This document shows, in pieces, positions 1 to 10,096 of a stretch of DNA of 64,000 nucleotides (position 1 is its first letter; each line of letters opens with the position of its first letter). Below the pieces are notes generated by a model, which made no database searches, had not been told where the DNA came from, and saw nothing but the letters and a program-made list of their open reading frames with translations. The stretch covers positions 1-64,000 of the forward strand of contig JAGCVS010000012.1 of the NCBI GenBank assembly GCA_017962235.1, given 5' to 3'. This stretch comes from Bacteroidales bacterium (lineage in GTDB: Bacteria; Bacteroidota; Bacteroidia; Bacteroidales; UBA932). Made by a program: the position numbers and the translations under genes.

Positions 1-1
1 A

Positions 2-3000
2 AAAAGCTCTTCGTCGACGTATTCCGTAGGAGAGATTCCACTGCAATACGGCGTCTCCGGCAGCGGCGCACGCACGTACAGCGTTCCTATTTATACGGCT
101 CCGGATATAAAGTACGCTCCGTCCCTTTCTCTGGTATATAATAGCCAGGGTGGTGTTGGATACGGAGGATACGGATGGGACTTGGGGGGGATATCCGCTA
201 TAACCCTTTCCAGCGAAAGTCTCTATTGGGACGGTCAAATAAAGGCTGCTTCTACGTTGGACACTGCTGGTGTCTTCTGTCTGGACGGTGTGAGACTCGT
301 GAATAATAACGACGTAAGCACACGGTACTTGTATCCTCTCGTCTCGGCTAGTGGCCATGTCTTGGTTGCACCTCACAGGAACTCCCGTAACTACATCACC
401 TCTTTCACTGCCCTTTACCCTGATGGCACTGTAGCAATATATGGGACAACTAACGACGATGGATTCACTTCGCCTTTTTTTCCAATCACCTGCTCCACTA
501 ATATTGAAGGGGAAAGAATAGTCTATTCGTATACATACGACTCATCTGATCCTTTGTCGGTACGACCCGCCATTAACCGAATAGATTTTGGATTTGATGC
601 ATCAAATCAGCCTACTGGATCTATCCGGTTTGGTATGGCCTATTATTACACCACATATAATTATTACGCGGGGAAACGCATCTGTTGGTCGCCCAGGCTC
701 ACTTCTATTTCTTCTTTCTCTGGCAATACTGCTATTTATACCTACTCTTTATCATACATTAATTCAGGAGATGACAAGCTTCTCAAGACGATATCATTGT
801 CAAACAATAGTGATGAGATGCCTCCTTCCATCTCATTCACCTACGGAGCAGAGGATCTTTCACTTTCTTCTGACCATACGCTTTATTGCTTAGATACCCT
901 ATCTATGGCCAGTATTTTTGAGCCAGATGCCGGACCAATCATATATCGAAGAGGAAAATTCATAAAGAGTTGTTATAATGACGGTCTGATTGGATATGAA
1001 AATTTTATCACCTACAAGAAGACTCAGACAAATCCGGACAAGTTCGAATACTGCTATCCCGCAAATGCTCCGATTGCTTTTAATGCCAGCATTGCCGACA
1101 CATGCAGGTTCACTTCTATTGAAGCGGATTCAGGTTTTATTACAGCTGAAGCCGTTGACGTAGACGGTGATGGTATTGATGAGGTGGTAACCGTTCGCCA
1201 TGTCAATGCTCCTATATACACCAACGGTTCCTACCTTAACGTGAGTGTTTTCCGACCAAATCAGCAAGATTCCTTGGTGTATGTAACTGGTAATTCTTAT
1301 CTCCTTGATGGACTTATTGCTTGTACTGAGAGTGGAATTACGCGGTATAGTCCCTATCGCCGCACTATTCGTTGGGGTGATTTTACTGGTGAAGGAAGGA
1401 CACAGTTATTGGTAGTCAATTATACCGATAACGGTTTCGACATAAGTCAGACGAATTACGCATATGTAATAGATCCCATAAACCACACCATCACTAATGG
1501 TATCAGTTCAGTCTTCCCTATCTCTTCCGGTCAGGACAACCAACTCTTTTGTATGGATATTGACGGCGATGGCCGGACGGAAATATGCTTGGCCACAACT
1601 GGTGGTTTGAAAGTCTATCGGTTCATTCCCGGCGGTTTTCAGTATATCAAGACATTTAATTTTTCCGTTTCATTCGTAACTTCTCCTAACACATATTTCG
1701 CCGATATTAATGCAGATGGGTACATGGACATTGTTCACGCCCCAACTACAGGTTCGTCATGGTCATTCTATATCAACACAGGTCTTGATTTCGAGGCCAA
1801 GAACATCACAATTTGTCAGAAGGGGAACGACGACAGGGTTCTGTTTATTGATATCAACCAAGATGGCTTACCCGATCTCTTGAGAGCAAGTGGCTACATG
1901 CTATATGTTTATATGAATAGGCGTGGTATGTCATTCGATTCATACTATGATTCTTCCATTTACATCTCCTCTGCCGGGGCTTTTCTTCCGCCAAATATTG
2001 TGGAGTATTCCTCGATGAGCAGCTTTATGGTAGCTGATGGACAAAGGATATACAATTATGGGTACTCTGCCTACGCATCTCTTTTGCGGCAATTAATACA
2101 ATCGAAAGATAGTTATGGCAAGATTATCATTAACCGATATGGTTATCTACCCGAGTTGAGTCTCTACTGGACTGACAATCCTCAAAACATTGACTCTTCA
2201 GCCGGCTATCAACTCCGGGTGATGCCAATTTATGTTTTGCAGTATACCAAAGGTCTCCTGTCTGAGAATACAGGGGCCCAGATTTATCTTCAAGAAGCCT
2301 ATTCTTGGTTCGATGGTGTGTTTAACAACCGAGGCCTTGGGTTCTGTGGCTTTTCTAAGACGCTTGTAGAATCACACCTTGATAATATCTCTATAATTGG
2401 CGAGAATTGCTTTAATCCGCAAAGACGCGGTGTCCTCACGTCATCAAAACATTATTATCGTGACGATCCATACCATCCTTTTTCAACCGCTACACTGCAA
2501 TACGATAATCACACTTTCTACGGCAAGGACACACCACGCCTAATCCAATCCGTCTCATCTGACAATCTAACTGGCATTACCAGTACGGTATCTTATTCAT
2601 ACGACAGCTTTGATTATCCCATACGCATCTATACAAAGAATACCGCTACCGGATATACTAATGCTGTCAGTGCGGTATACAATACCTACACCCACAACAA
2701 CTCAACATCTAAATACGTTCTTGGCGTCCTGTCTTCACAGGTGTCTCTTTCGGACATAGACGGCACGAGCTCGAATAGTATGGGTAACCGTACGGTATAT
2801 ATCAGGGATACCATCTTCAGGCCGGTCCAACAGAATTCATACAGGATAGACGGAGGCGCACTTAGCCAATCAAGCAGCACACCTCCTTCATATACAAGCC
2901 ACCTCGTTTCCAGAAGTCGTTGGACATATGACACGCACGGCAATGTCACGCGCGAAGAGTCTGCACCAAGCGGGTCCAATGTATTCGTGGGCAAATCATA

Positions 3001-6000
3001 TGCCTACGATTCTTCCGGCAAGCACATGGTGTCTTCTACGGACGAGTTGGGACATGTGACGCTTTACTCCGGATTCAATGCATATGGCGCCCCGACAACA
3101 ATCACCAATTATAAAGGGCAGAATACCTCAGTCACGTACGACGGTTGGGGACGCGTTACGCAGACCACATATCCAGACGGGACGGTAGAAGCCGTGTCAC
3201 GTTCATGGAGCACCGTGGGCTCTTATCAGGAATCGAAAACCGTTACGGGCCAGCCGGATGTCAAGGTGACCTATGATGCCCTTGGCCGTGAGGTTTTATC
3301 CTCACAGAAACGGTTCGACGGGCAATGGCAGAAGGTAAAGACCGAGTATGGTCAGCGGAGCTTTAAAGAACGGGTATCCCTTCCATATAAGGGGTCGTCT
3401 CCATCTTTGTGGCGCACATATCAATATGATAATTATGGAAGACCCACACGCATTAGAGACACATCTGGAAGAGAGACTACATGGTCATATTCGGGTACTG
3501 CCGTTACAGAGGTTAAGGATGGTGTATCCACCACAAGAAAGGCCGATGCCGCCGGCAACCTTAAGAAGGTCACAGATGCCTCCGGCACATTCACATACTA
3601 CTATCGTGACGACGGGCAGCCTTCATACGTCCGTAGAACACTCTCTACCACGGTGACGTTCGCGTACGACACCATCGGAAGACGCACGTCCATTGTGGAC
3701 CCCTCCGCCGGAACCCGAACCACCTCATACACCATCAATAGCAACGGTACCTCTTCTGTCACGGAGACCAATGCCCTCGGAAGCATCATATCATCCTATG
3801 ATGCCCTTGGCAGGATGACGGGTATCGTTCGGCCTGATTTCAACACGGTGTTCTCATATGATACGTGCGGCAGATTGATTTCGGCGGTATCCACCAACAG
3901 CACATCTACGGAGTATACCTATGATGCTTATGACCGCGTGCTTACCTTCAAGGAATCTGTCCCCGACAGCCGTTGGCTGCAGAAGGCATATACCTATGGT
4001 TCTGGTGGCAACGTTTCCTCAATCGCCTATACCTCCCAGAGGGGATACATCACGACCGAGACATACGGATATACGAACGGCCACAACACATCCATAACTC
4101 TTCCAGACAACACCGTCGTATTCCAGCTCAACGGCGAGAATGCTCTCGGGCAGCCAACGTCCGCAACATCGGGAAGCGTATCGCGATCATATGGTTATAC
4201 GAACGATGGCCTGCCTGCATTCCGCAAGTTGAACAACGGCACACTTCAGAACTTCGCGTATACATTTGATGCGACAACAGGGAATCTCTCCAGCCGGGCG
4301 AGAACCCAGGGTGGCACAACCACAACGGAGACGTTCTCATACGACAATCTAGGGCGTCTCTCCGCCATCGGAAGCAATACGATAACATACAGTGCAGCCA
4401 ACAATATCACATCTGTCGGCGGTTTGGGAACGATGGCCTACACTGCGGGCACCCACCCGTACACTGTAACAAGGCTTGATACGGCGACGCCTTCAACAGT
4501 GGGGACGGCAACTCAGACAGTGACATACAAAGCGTACGATAGGCCTGCCACCATAACTCAGGGGAATTATTCGGCAGAGTTCATGTACAACGCATCCCAC
4601 GACCGCGTGAAGATGACAGTGACGCTACCCAGTACGGATGAACTGACCAGATATTATATCGGCGGCAACTATGAGGTACAGGTGGATGATGAACAAGGCA
4701 TAACCACAGAGAACCTGTATCTGGGGGGTGACGCATATTCGGCGCCGATGGTGCTGCAGAGTAACGGCGGTACAACGTGGACCCCTTACGTCATAGGGAG
4801 GGACTATCTTGGAAGCATCACCCACCTCGCCTACACCAATGGTAACTGGGTGGAGAGGAAGAACTATGGTGCGTGGGGTACCGGCAGTCCTGTTTCGGCC
4901 CTGTGGCGTGGATACTGTGGGCACGAACACCTAACCATGTTCGGCCTCATAAACATGAATGCCCGGCTCTACGATCCGGTTCTTGGACGGTTCCTTTCCC
5001 CGGATCCTTTCATACAGGCGCCCGACATCCCCGGCAACTTCAACCGTTACGCGTATTGTCTGAACAATCCGCTGAAGTATAATGACAGAACAGGGGAATT
5101 GTTTGGTATAGATGATGCCCTCCTTATTGCTACTGCAAGTGTCATCATAGGAGGGGCGATAGGCGGGTATCAAGGATATAAGATAGGTAAAGGAAAAGGC
5201 GCAACAGGAGATACAATGCTTGGATATATAGTTGGTGGGGTACTGGTGGGAGGTGCTTCTGCGCTATTAGGCGGCTGTGTCGCGACGTCCGTGGCGCCAA
5301 TGGTGGCTGCCGCTGGCTACGGAGGGTTCCTCGGTGGTTGTATTACTGGATCTTTTTCTGGAGCTGCGGCTGGCTTTATTAATGGTTTTGGGTTTGGCCT
5401 TTTATCAACGAGATCTTTCTCAAAAGCATTTGTGGCCGGTGGCGATTACCTACTACTGGGAGGCTTAATTGGTGGCTTCGTAGGTGGTAGTATGCAAGTT
5501 GTGTCTGATGTATTATCTGGCAAAAGCTTTTCTGGAAGCGCGTGTTCAGCCGAGCAGACGCTTCAAAAAGCGGCCAAACAGGCCCAATTCACAAAAAACA
5601 AATATGCTGGGAAACTTGGTGAGATACGAGCAAAAGATATTATTTCTGAACAAGGTGGTGAAGTACTAGGAGAACAGGTTACTATTGAGGTTAACGGAAC
5701 TACCGTTCGTCCAGATTTAGTCGTCGGTTTCGATGATAATACGGTATTGATTGAGGTTAAAGTCGGTAATGGTGGTTTTACTTATAATCAGCGTATTGTT
5801 TATCCTCAAATTCAAAATCCAATACCAGTTATATCAGAAGGAACATCTATCCCAGAGTATCTTTCCACTCAACCTATTTACCACCCAGAAGCGCCGTTTA
5901 TTCCCAAGGGAGCAAATGCAATGACCGTTTGGGGTAGTGCCGATCCCATTACTAATTATCAGTTTTTTACTTTACGGGTGAATATTTTTTTACCTTATTA

Positions 6001-6001
6001 A
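2..6001 (+). CDS. SpvB/RHS-repeat polymorphic toxin, 5' end outside the window
   Basis: The frame is open from the left edge (first full codon at base 2), so the N-terminus is missing; the TTG at 182 is not a real start. About 1,999 residues are visible. In order: an SpvB-like start (SLVYNSQGG then GYGWDLGG, bases 125-187); FG-GAP/VCBS calcium-binding repeats of the type DxDGDG (near 1156, 1556, 1700 and 1850); many YD repeats (YDALGR, YDTIGRR, YDTCGR, about 2990-4600); the RHS core hallmark ARLYDPVLGRFLSPDPF followed by NRYAYCLNNPLKYND (about 4958-5085); a glycine-rich hydrophobic stretch (about 5100-5510); and a variable tail with a nuclease-like motif. Known for the family: the RHS core forms a shell that encloses a C-terminal toxin used between competing cells. 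The next gene is a candidate immunity gene. Family assignment is firm; export route and target are not visible. Confidence 0.9.
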   Translation, partial: KSSSSTYSVGEIPLQYGVSGSGARTYSVPIYTAPDIKYAPSLSLVYNSQGGVGYGGYGWDLGGISAITLSSESLYWDGQIKAASTLDTAGVFCLDGVRLVNNNDVSTRYLYPLVSASGHVLVAPHRNSRNYITSFTALYPDGTVAIYGTTNDDGFTSPFFPITCSTNIEGERIVYSYTYDSSDPLSVRPAINRIDFGFDASNQPTGSIRFGMAYYYTTYNYYAGKRICWSPRLTSISSFSGNTAIYTYSLSYINSGDDKLLKTISLSNNSDEMPPSISFTYGAEDLSLSSDHTLYCLDTLSMASIFEPDAGPIIYRRGKFIKSCYNDGLIGYENFITYKKTQTNPDKFEYCYPANAPIAFNASIADTCRFTSIEADSGFITAEAVDVDGDGIDEVVTVRHVNAPIYTNGSYLNVSVFRPNQQDSLVYVTGNSYLLDGLIACTESGITRYSPYRRTIRWGDFTGEGRTQLLVVNYTDNGFDISQTNYAYVIDPINHTITNGISSVFPISSGQDNQLFCMDIDGDGRTEICLATTGGLKVYRFIPGGFQYIKTFNFSVSFVTSPNTYFADINADGYMDIVHAPTTGSSWSFYINTGLDFEAKNITICQKGNDDRVLFIDINQDGLPDLLRASGYMLYVYMNRRGMSFDSYYDSSIYISSAGAFLPPNIVEYSSMSSFMVADGQRIYNYGYSAYASLLRQLIQSKDSYGKIIINRYGYLPELSLYWTDNPQNIDSSAGYQLRVMPIYVLQYTKGLLSENTGAQIYLQEAYSWFDGVFNNRGLGFCGFSKTLVESHLDNISIIGENCFNPQRRGVLTSSKHYYRDDPYHPFSTATLQYDNHTFYGKDTPRLIQSVSSDNLTGITSTVSYSYDSFDYPIRIYTKNTATGYTNAVSAVYNTYTHNNSTSKYVLGVLSSQVSLSDIDGTSSNSMGNRTVYIRDTIFRPVQQNSYRIDGGALSQSSSTPPSYTSHLVSRSRWTYDTHGNVTREESAPSGSNVFVGKSYAYDSSGKHMVSSTDELGHVTLYSGFNAYGAPTTITNYKGQNTSVTYDGWGRVTQTTYPDGTVEAVSRSWSTVGSYQESKTVTGQPDVKVTYDALGREVLSSQKRFDGQWQKVKTEYGQRSFKERVSLPYKGSSPSLWRTYQYDNYGRPTRIRDTSGRETTWSYSGTAVTEVKDGVSTTRKADAAGNLKKVTDASGTFTYYYRDDGQPSYVRRTLSTTVTFAYDTIGRRTSIVDPSAGTRTTSYTINSNGTSSVTETNALGSIISSYDALGRMTGIVRPDFNTVFSYDTCGRLISAVSTNSTSTEYTYDAYDRVLTFKESVPDSRWLQKAYTYGSGGNVSSIAYTSQRGYITTETYGYTNGHNTSITLPDNTVVFQLNGENALGQPTSATSGSVSRSYGYTNDGLPAFRKLNNGTLQNFAYTFDATTGNLSSRARTQGGTTTTETFSYDNLGRLSAIGSNTITYSAANNITSVGGLGTMAYTAGTHPYTVTRLDTATPSTVGTATQTVTYKAYDRPATITQGNYSAEFMYNASHDRVKMTVTLPSTDELTRYYIGGNYEVQVDDEQGITTENLYLGGDAYSAPMVLQSNGGTTWTPYVIGRDYLGSITHLAYTNGNWVERKNYGAWGTGSPVSALWRGYCGHEHLTMFGLINMNARLYDPVLGRFLSPDPFIQAPDIPGNFNRYAYCLNNPLKYNDRTGELFGIDDALLIATASVIIGGAIGGYQGYKIGKGKGATGDTMLGYIVGGVLVGGASALLGGCVATSVAPMVAAAGYGGFLGGCITGSFSGAAAGFINGFGFGLLSTRSFSKAFVAGGDYLLLGGLIGGFVGGSMQVVSDVLSGKSFSGSACSAEQTLQKAAKQAQFTKNKYAGKLGEIRAKDIISEQGGEVLGEQVTIEVNGTTVRPDLVVGFDDNTVLIEVKVGNGGFTYNQRIVYPQIQNPIPVISEGTSIPEYLSTQPIYHPEAPFIPKGANAMTVWGSADPITNYQFFTLRVNIFLPY
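5557..5998 (+). other. Variable C-terminal toxin domain with PD-(D/E)XK nuclease-like motif
   Basis: This is the part of the RHS protein after the conserved core and the glycine-rich hydrophobic linker. It opens with a charged helix (GKLGEIRAKDII), then a strand, then RPDLVVGFDDN followed eight residues later by LIEVKVG and a downstream glutamine (YNQR). The spacing PD-(about 10)-ExK is the classic core of restriction-endonuclease-fold nucleases. The tail is visibly more A+T-rich than the core. It could act on DNA or RNA; the motif alone does not decide. Inference from motif and position at the tip of an RHS protein. Confidence 0.6.
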
Positions 6002-6025
6002 TACTCATTGTTCTGTCATTTTTTT

Positions 6026-7141
6026 ATGATTTTAATCCCCACATACAAAAACCAAATCAAAGAAAGGTGTCGACTAAGAGGCTTTGTTGCTAAAGGGTAC
6101 TATTATGCGAAATACATAGGCGACAGATATTGGGGATTACTATCGGTCAACTATGCCAAATACACAGAAGGTGGAAGGATTAGTATAGGGTTGGGTATTT
6201 ATAACGAAGATATCTCCAAAATCCAAAATGCACTATCTCAAAGTTCTGACGCAAAAGCTTTACCTTGGTTATTATTGATTAATATTGGCTGGTTAGATCC
6301 AGTTAAACCACATTATGAGAGTTGGTATGTAGATGCTGATTCTGATATCTCTGCGGTTTGCAATAGTATTTTTGATAGAATTGATGACCTTGCTCCAAAT
6401 TTCTATAATAACTATTCAAGTGTAGACTCGCTGTTGCGATTATACGAGAATTACCGCGCTCAACCCTGGCCAATACCTCATGATACGGTTTTTAGGGTCT
6501 TACCTTGTCTTTATTTGGCTAGCCATCAAAAACAAAAAGGCCTCGAATATATATTGCAATACATCTCCAATCAAGTACTAGTGAGTCAATACAATATACA
6601 TCTTGTCCAGAAATACGATTCTTGGTCTGAAGCGCCTCTGCTTTTAGATTTTCATCCCGGAGATGTTTTCTCGCTCTTGACAGAATCTGGTCAACTGCGC
6701 TTTTTTCAATTCGTATCAAATGACTCATCTGAGTTTGATTCTAATGTAATCCGTGTTTTCAAAAGAGATTATCCCATAAATTCAAACCCATCAATCTCTT
6801 TAATTATCAATGACGATATCGAGTGTTATATGCATACCTTTGTTAATTGGGGTGTTTATCTCAAACTATGGTCTTTCTATGGCAATAATCCTGATGTCGG
6901 TAATAAGGATATTCCATTTCGACACAGTAAAGATTTCGGCAGATTCGCCTTGTTTAAAAAGATTGTCTCAAATGACTGGGTTGTATGGATAATGAATCAA
7001 CCTAAACAATCGGTCGGTGCCCTGCCCAAGGCTTTCCATTCTTCAGCAATAGGCGATATTGCAAGTCCTTCTATGGTAATAAAGAGAGTTAACGGAGGCA
7101 TTTTTCCAAGCGAATGGTATCCTCTTTTTTCTAATAATTAA
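6026..7141 (+). CDS. Putative immunity protein, DUF4304-like plus Imm26-like
   Basis: Starts 24 bases after the RHS toxin stop and is on the same strand, the normal place for a polymorphic-toxin immunity gene. I chose the ATG at 6026 (MILIPTYKNQ); an in-frame TTG at 6008 would add six residues. The 371-residue product has no signal peptide or membrane segment, consistent with a cytosolic inhibitor. The N-terminal half (about residues 3-190) looks like DUF4304: a basic helix ending in LRGF, a strand pair, an ISIGLGIY segment and a late NFYNNYSS segment. The C-terminal half has FHPGDVFSLLTESGQLRFFQF, reminiscent of Imm26. Low G+C, like the toxin tail. Function is inferred from position and resemblance; neither domain call was checked by search. 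Confidence 0.55.
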   Translation: MILIPTYKNQIKERCRLRGFVAKGYYYAKYIGDRYWGLLSVNYAKYTEGGRISIGLGIYNEDISKIQNALSQSSDAKALPWLLLINIGWLDPVKPHYESWYVDADSDISAVCNSIFDRIDDLAPNFYNNYSSVDSLLRLYENYRAQPWPIPHDTVFRVLPCLYLASHQKQKGLEYILQYISNQVLVSQYNIHLVQKYDSWSEAPLLLDFHPGDVFSLLTESGQLRFFQFVSNDSSEFDSNVIRVFKRDYPINSNPSISLIINDDIECYMHTFVNWGVYLKLWSFYGNNPDVGNKDIPFRHSKDFGRFALFKKIVSNDWVVWIMNQPKQSVGALPKAFHSSAIGDIASPSMVIKRVNGGIFPSEWYPLFSNN

Positions 7142-7165
7142 GTATTGTTTATCAATACCGTGATT

Positions 7166-10096
7166 CTATAACCCAACGCCCGTTACGAACTCGGCGCGGG
7201 TGTGCCAACTGCCGTCCACAACATCGCGGTAGCGGGACACGCGGCCGCCTATCTCAACCTCCCAACCGATGCGGAAGATGTGGCACTGCATGGTGACCAC
7301 GGAGCCGTATGAGAGCATCTTCTGCACCTCTGCGGCGGGAGTGCGATTCTCTGCGTAATCTACGAACGGCACCACGTTCACCCGCATCAGATAGAGCAGG
7401 ATGGGCACCGGATGCCAGTCGTTCACGGCGATGGGTATGGAGTAGTCTGCGGTGACCTTGAAATAGTCGTTCAGGGGGATGTTGCGGTATCCGCGCGGCA
7501 GCGAGGCGAGGTTCTTGAGAAAATCGCCCGTCATCTTGTCGTCGAACCGCTTCTGGCCCGACACGGTGAGTTTCAGTCCCTGTTCCAGGGTGAGACCGGG
7601 AATATAGCCGTATGTGTAGCCGTACACAGCTTTACTGTCGCCGGTATAGGCTCCCATCTGGTATGCCCCCTTGACCTCGGCGCCGATACCCAGACGGGGC
7701 ATGCGGTTCTGCTTTGTCTTGGGGAGCATGGTGTAGGCGCGAACGCCGGCCAGCACGTCACTGCCCAGGTGTGCCCTGCAGCCGCTGATGTACTGATCCG
7801 TAGAGGTCTTGAACTCTATCCTGGGGATAACGGCGCTCTGCCAACCGCCGCGGGAGAGGTTTATCTTGGTGTAGACGTTGCCCATGAAGTCCACGGCCGG
7901 CGCCGCCAAATCGGTGACAGCCACATCGCCGCCGGTGGCCACTGCGCTGTAGTCCAGCTCCCGCCGTGCCCGGTCGTTCACATCCACGGTGAACTCGAAT
8001 ATGGGCCACAGGCCGCTGTACTGGAAGTTGAAGTGCCCGGCGTGCCGCTTGTCATGATACGAGTAGCCTATTATGGATACCGCTGTCCCCAGCTTGTTCT
8101 GGGAGATGAGGGTCGCGCCCGGCGCCACCAGCTGGTACACATGGTCGTAGCTCATGCTCATGATGCGGTGCACCCCGGCGTAGAGAGGTCCCCACGAGTG
8201 GATGTTGAAATAGTTGAGCGGCTTGAAGAAGTTGCGCGCCGGCAGCGAATCTATCTTTGCGCGCAGCGCCGCCTGACCCTCTGCGGAGAGGGCTGGGATC
8301 ACGCTGTCTGACTTGGCGGCGAACCGTTCCGCCTCCTCAAAGATATACGGCTTGTCAATGGGGGTATCTTCCCATAGCAAGTCGCTGCGGTATGCCATCG
8401 CCGGCAGGTTGCCGCGGTTGTCATAATCGGTATAATAGAGTATGCCGCTGTCGGTGTCAAAGTGGGCGTTGAAGGCGCCAAAGCGGGCGTTGGTCACCTT
8501 GGAAAGGGTGTGTCGCGCCGGGTCAAAAGTAAAGATGTTGGTGATGCCGTCCACGTCGCTCTCCAGCATCAGCCGGTTGCCCACCGCTTGCAGCCGCATC
8601 AGCTTTCGGGTCTGGGGGGCGATTTCCACCTCCCACGGCGCCGAAGCATCGTCTGCCGGGCGGGAGTAGAGGCCCCACTGCCCGTCGCCAGTGATGGCAT
8701 CGGCATAGATACGGCCGCCCAGCCAGGCGGTGTTGTGTATCTGGCCGTTTTCGGGGGCAGGAATGGCCGCCTGCGCCTTGAACTTGACGGCGTCCAGCAG
8801 CACCACCCGCGAGCCGCCAGCCGGCATGTATTCCGTTACCGAAACGATGTCGCCATCGGGCGAAAAAGCGGGGTTGAAGTAGCGGGTGCGGCGGGTAAGG
8901 GTGCGCATCCGGTGCCTGTCCAGATCGTAAGAACGCAGCACGGAGTAGTTCTTCAGATCCCAGCGGGGATGGTCCACCACCTCGCTCCACAGCAGGGTGT
9001 GGTCGTCTTTCTTTATCAGCGCGCTGGTGCGGCTCTTGGCGGCAAAGGGGCGGATGGTGCGTTCATGGCCGTCTTCATCTATCGCCACCAACTGGCTGTA
9101 GTGCCGCATGCCGTTCTTTACCGCCACCGTGCCGTAGTACTCCACCGGCAGCAGCGAGTGATATACGGCGTAGTGGTCCTGCGGGTCGGCCACAAGGCTT
9201 TCGAACTTCGTGTAGGGTTCCCGCATGGCGTATTCCTTCTCCCACTTTTCCGTGAAATAGGCCACGCCCCCCTTGAAGTTCTTACGGCGGGTGCGGCCGG
9301 TGTATTTCTGGAAGGCCTTGTTCAGGATGCTGGGGTCGTACCAGTAACGGGTGTAGTCGCGGTATATGTCGCCCATCACATAGTAGTCGGAGTGGTCCCG
9401 CATGAAGGTCTCTATGATATATCCGAAGGCGTATTTGCTGGGGATATTGTTGTAGTAAGAGCCAAAGCGGTAGGTGTCGTAGCTGCGAACAATGCCGTTC
9501 AGAAACTCCGCCTTGTAGGGCATCAGAAAGTCGGGGTCTCGGCCGCGGCCCGCCTTTGAAAAGTCGGTCTCGGAGTGCACTGCGTCGCCCTCAAGCTCCC
9601 AGCCGGTGGGGTAGAAGCCCATTCCAATGCCCACTCCCTGCTCTCCCAGAAGCCATCTGAACACCCCGAAGGTGCCGGTGGTGAAGTGGGTGCACTGCCC
9701 AATGTGGCGCCCCTCGTGCACCGCCAGCTGGTGGGTCCAGTCGTCGGCATAACCGCTGTTGAAGGGGGGGGTTGTGTATACATCCACCCTGCGCGGAGCC
9801 CACACCACGGTGGCGTTGCTGATAAGGGCATACGGGTGGAGCACCAGCGGCATGTGCGCCCCCTCTATCTTCTGGGCGGTCTGGATGCGAGGACGCTCCA
9901 GTTCAAAGTTGTAGAGATAATTGCGCGCCAGAGAGTCCATCCCTCGGGGATAAATCACATCGAAATGGTCTCCCTTGATGGTTTTCCAACGGAGGCAGCC
10001 TGGGTCGGCGCCCACGGTGTAATACTGTGCGAAAGCGGTCCCGCCAAAGGCGAGACACACTATTACAGCCGCTATTATTCTACTCAGTCTCTTCAT
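7166..10096 (-). CDS. Predicted surface gluzincin/beta-propeller/outer-membrane protein
   Basis: A 976-residue secreted protein. I chose the ATG at 10096 because MKRLSRIIAA... followed by a hydrophobic run and AFAQ is a good signal peptide; an upstream start at 10141 would bury it. Residues 127-131 are HEGRH, an HExxH zinc site, and about 36 residues later comes WELEGDAV, which fits the second glutamate of gluzincin metallopeptidases (peptidase MA-like). Residues about 300-600 look like a TolB-type propeller (repeated NPAFSPDGD, YYTDYDNRG). The C-terminal third has alternating strands typical of an outer-membrane barrel or surface-antigen domain. The start lies inside the end of uvrC (17-base overlap), so it is probably co-transcribed. 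Substrate unknown. Confidence 0.7.
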   Translation of the reverse strand: MKRLSRIIAAVIVCLAFGGTAFAQYYTVGADPGCLRWKTIKGDHFDVIYPRGMDSLARNYLYNFELERPRIQTAQKIEGAHMPLVLHPYALISNATVVWAPRRVDVYTTPPFNSGYADDWTHQLAVHEGRHIGQCTHFTTGTFGVFRWLLGEQGVGIGMGFYPTGWELEGDAVHSETDFSKAGRGRDPDFLMPYKAEFLNGIVRSYDTYRFGSYYNNIPSKYAFGYIIETFMRDHSDYYVMGDIYRDYTRYWYDPSILNKAFQKYTGRTRRKNFKGGVAYFTEKWEKEYAMREPYTKFESLVADPQDHYAVYHSLLPVEYYGTVAVKNGMRHYSQLVAIDEDGHERTIRPFAAKSRTSALIKKDDHTLLWSEVVDHPRWDLKNYSVLRSYDLDRHRMRTLTRRTRYFNPAFSPDGDIVSVTEYMPAGGSRVVLLDAVKFKAQAAIPAPENGQIHNTAWLGGRIYADAITGDGQWGLYSRPADDASAPWEVEIAPQTRKLMRLQAVGNRLMLESDVDGITNIFTFDPARHTLSKVTNARFGAFNAHFDTDSGILYYTDYDNRGNLPAMAYRSDLLWEDTPIDKPYIFEEAERFAAKSDSVIPALSAEGQAALRAKIDSLPARNFFKPLNYFNIHSWGPLYAGVHRIMSMSYDHVYQLVAPGATLISQNKLGTAVSIIGYSYHDKRHAGHFNFQYSGLWPIFEFTVDVNDRARRELDYSAVATGGDVAVTDLAAPAVDFMGNVYTKINLSRGGWQSAVIPRIEFKTSTDQYISGCRAHLGSDVLAGVRAYTMLPKTKQNRMPRLGIGAEVKGAYQMGAYTGDSKAVYGYTYGYIPGLTLEQGLKLTVSGQKRFDDKMTGDFLKNLASLPRGYRNIPLNDYFKVTADYSIPIAVNDWHPVPILLYLMRVNVVPFVDYAENRTPAAEVQKMLSYGSVVTMQCHIFRIGWEVEIGGRVSRYRDVVDGSWHTRAEFVTGVGL

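Noticed and set aside
182..184. TTG at 182 as the start of the RHS gene
   Set aside because: The frame is open to the left edge and upstream residues carry the SpvB signature, so the true start is outside the window.
7142..7158. GTATTG/CAATAC hairpin after the immunity gene as a terminator
   Set aside because: Only six A+T-rich pairs and no T run; too weak to call.
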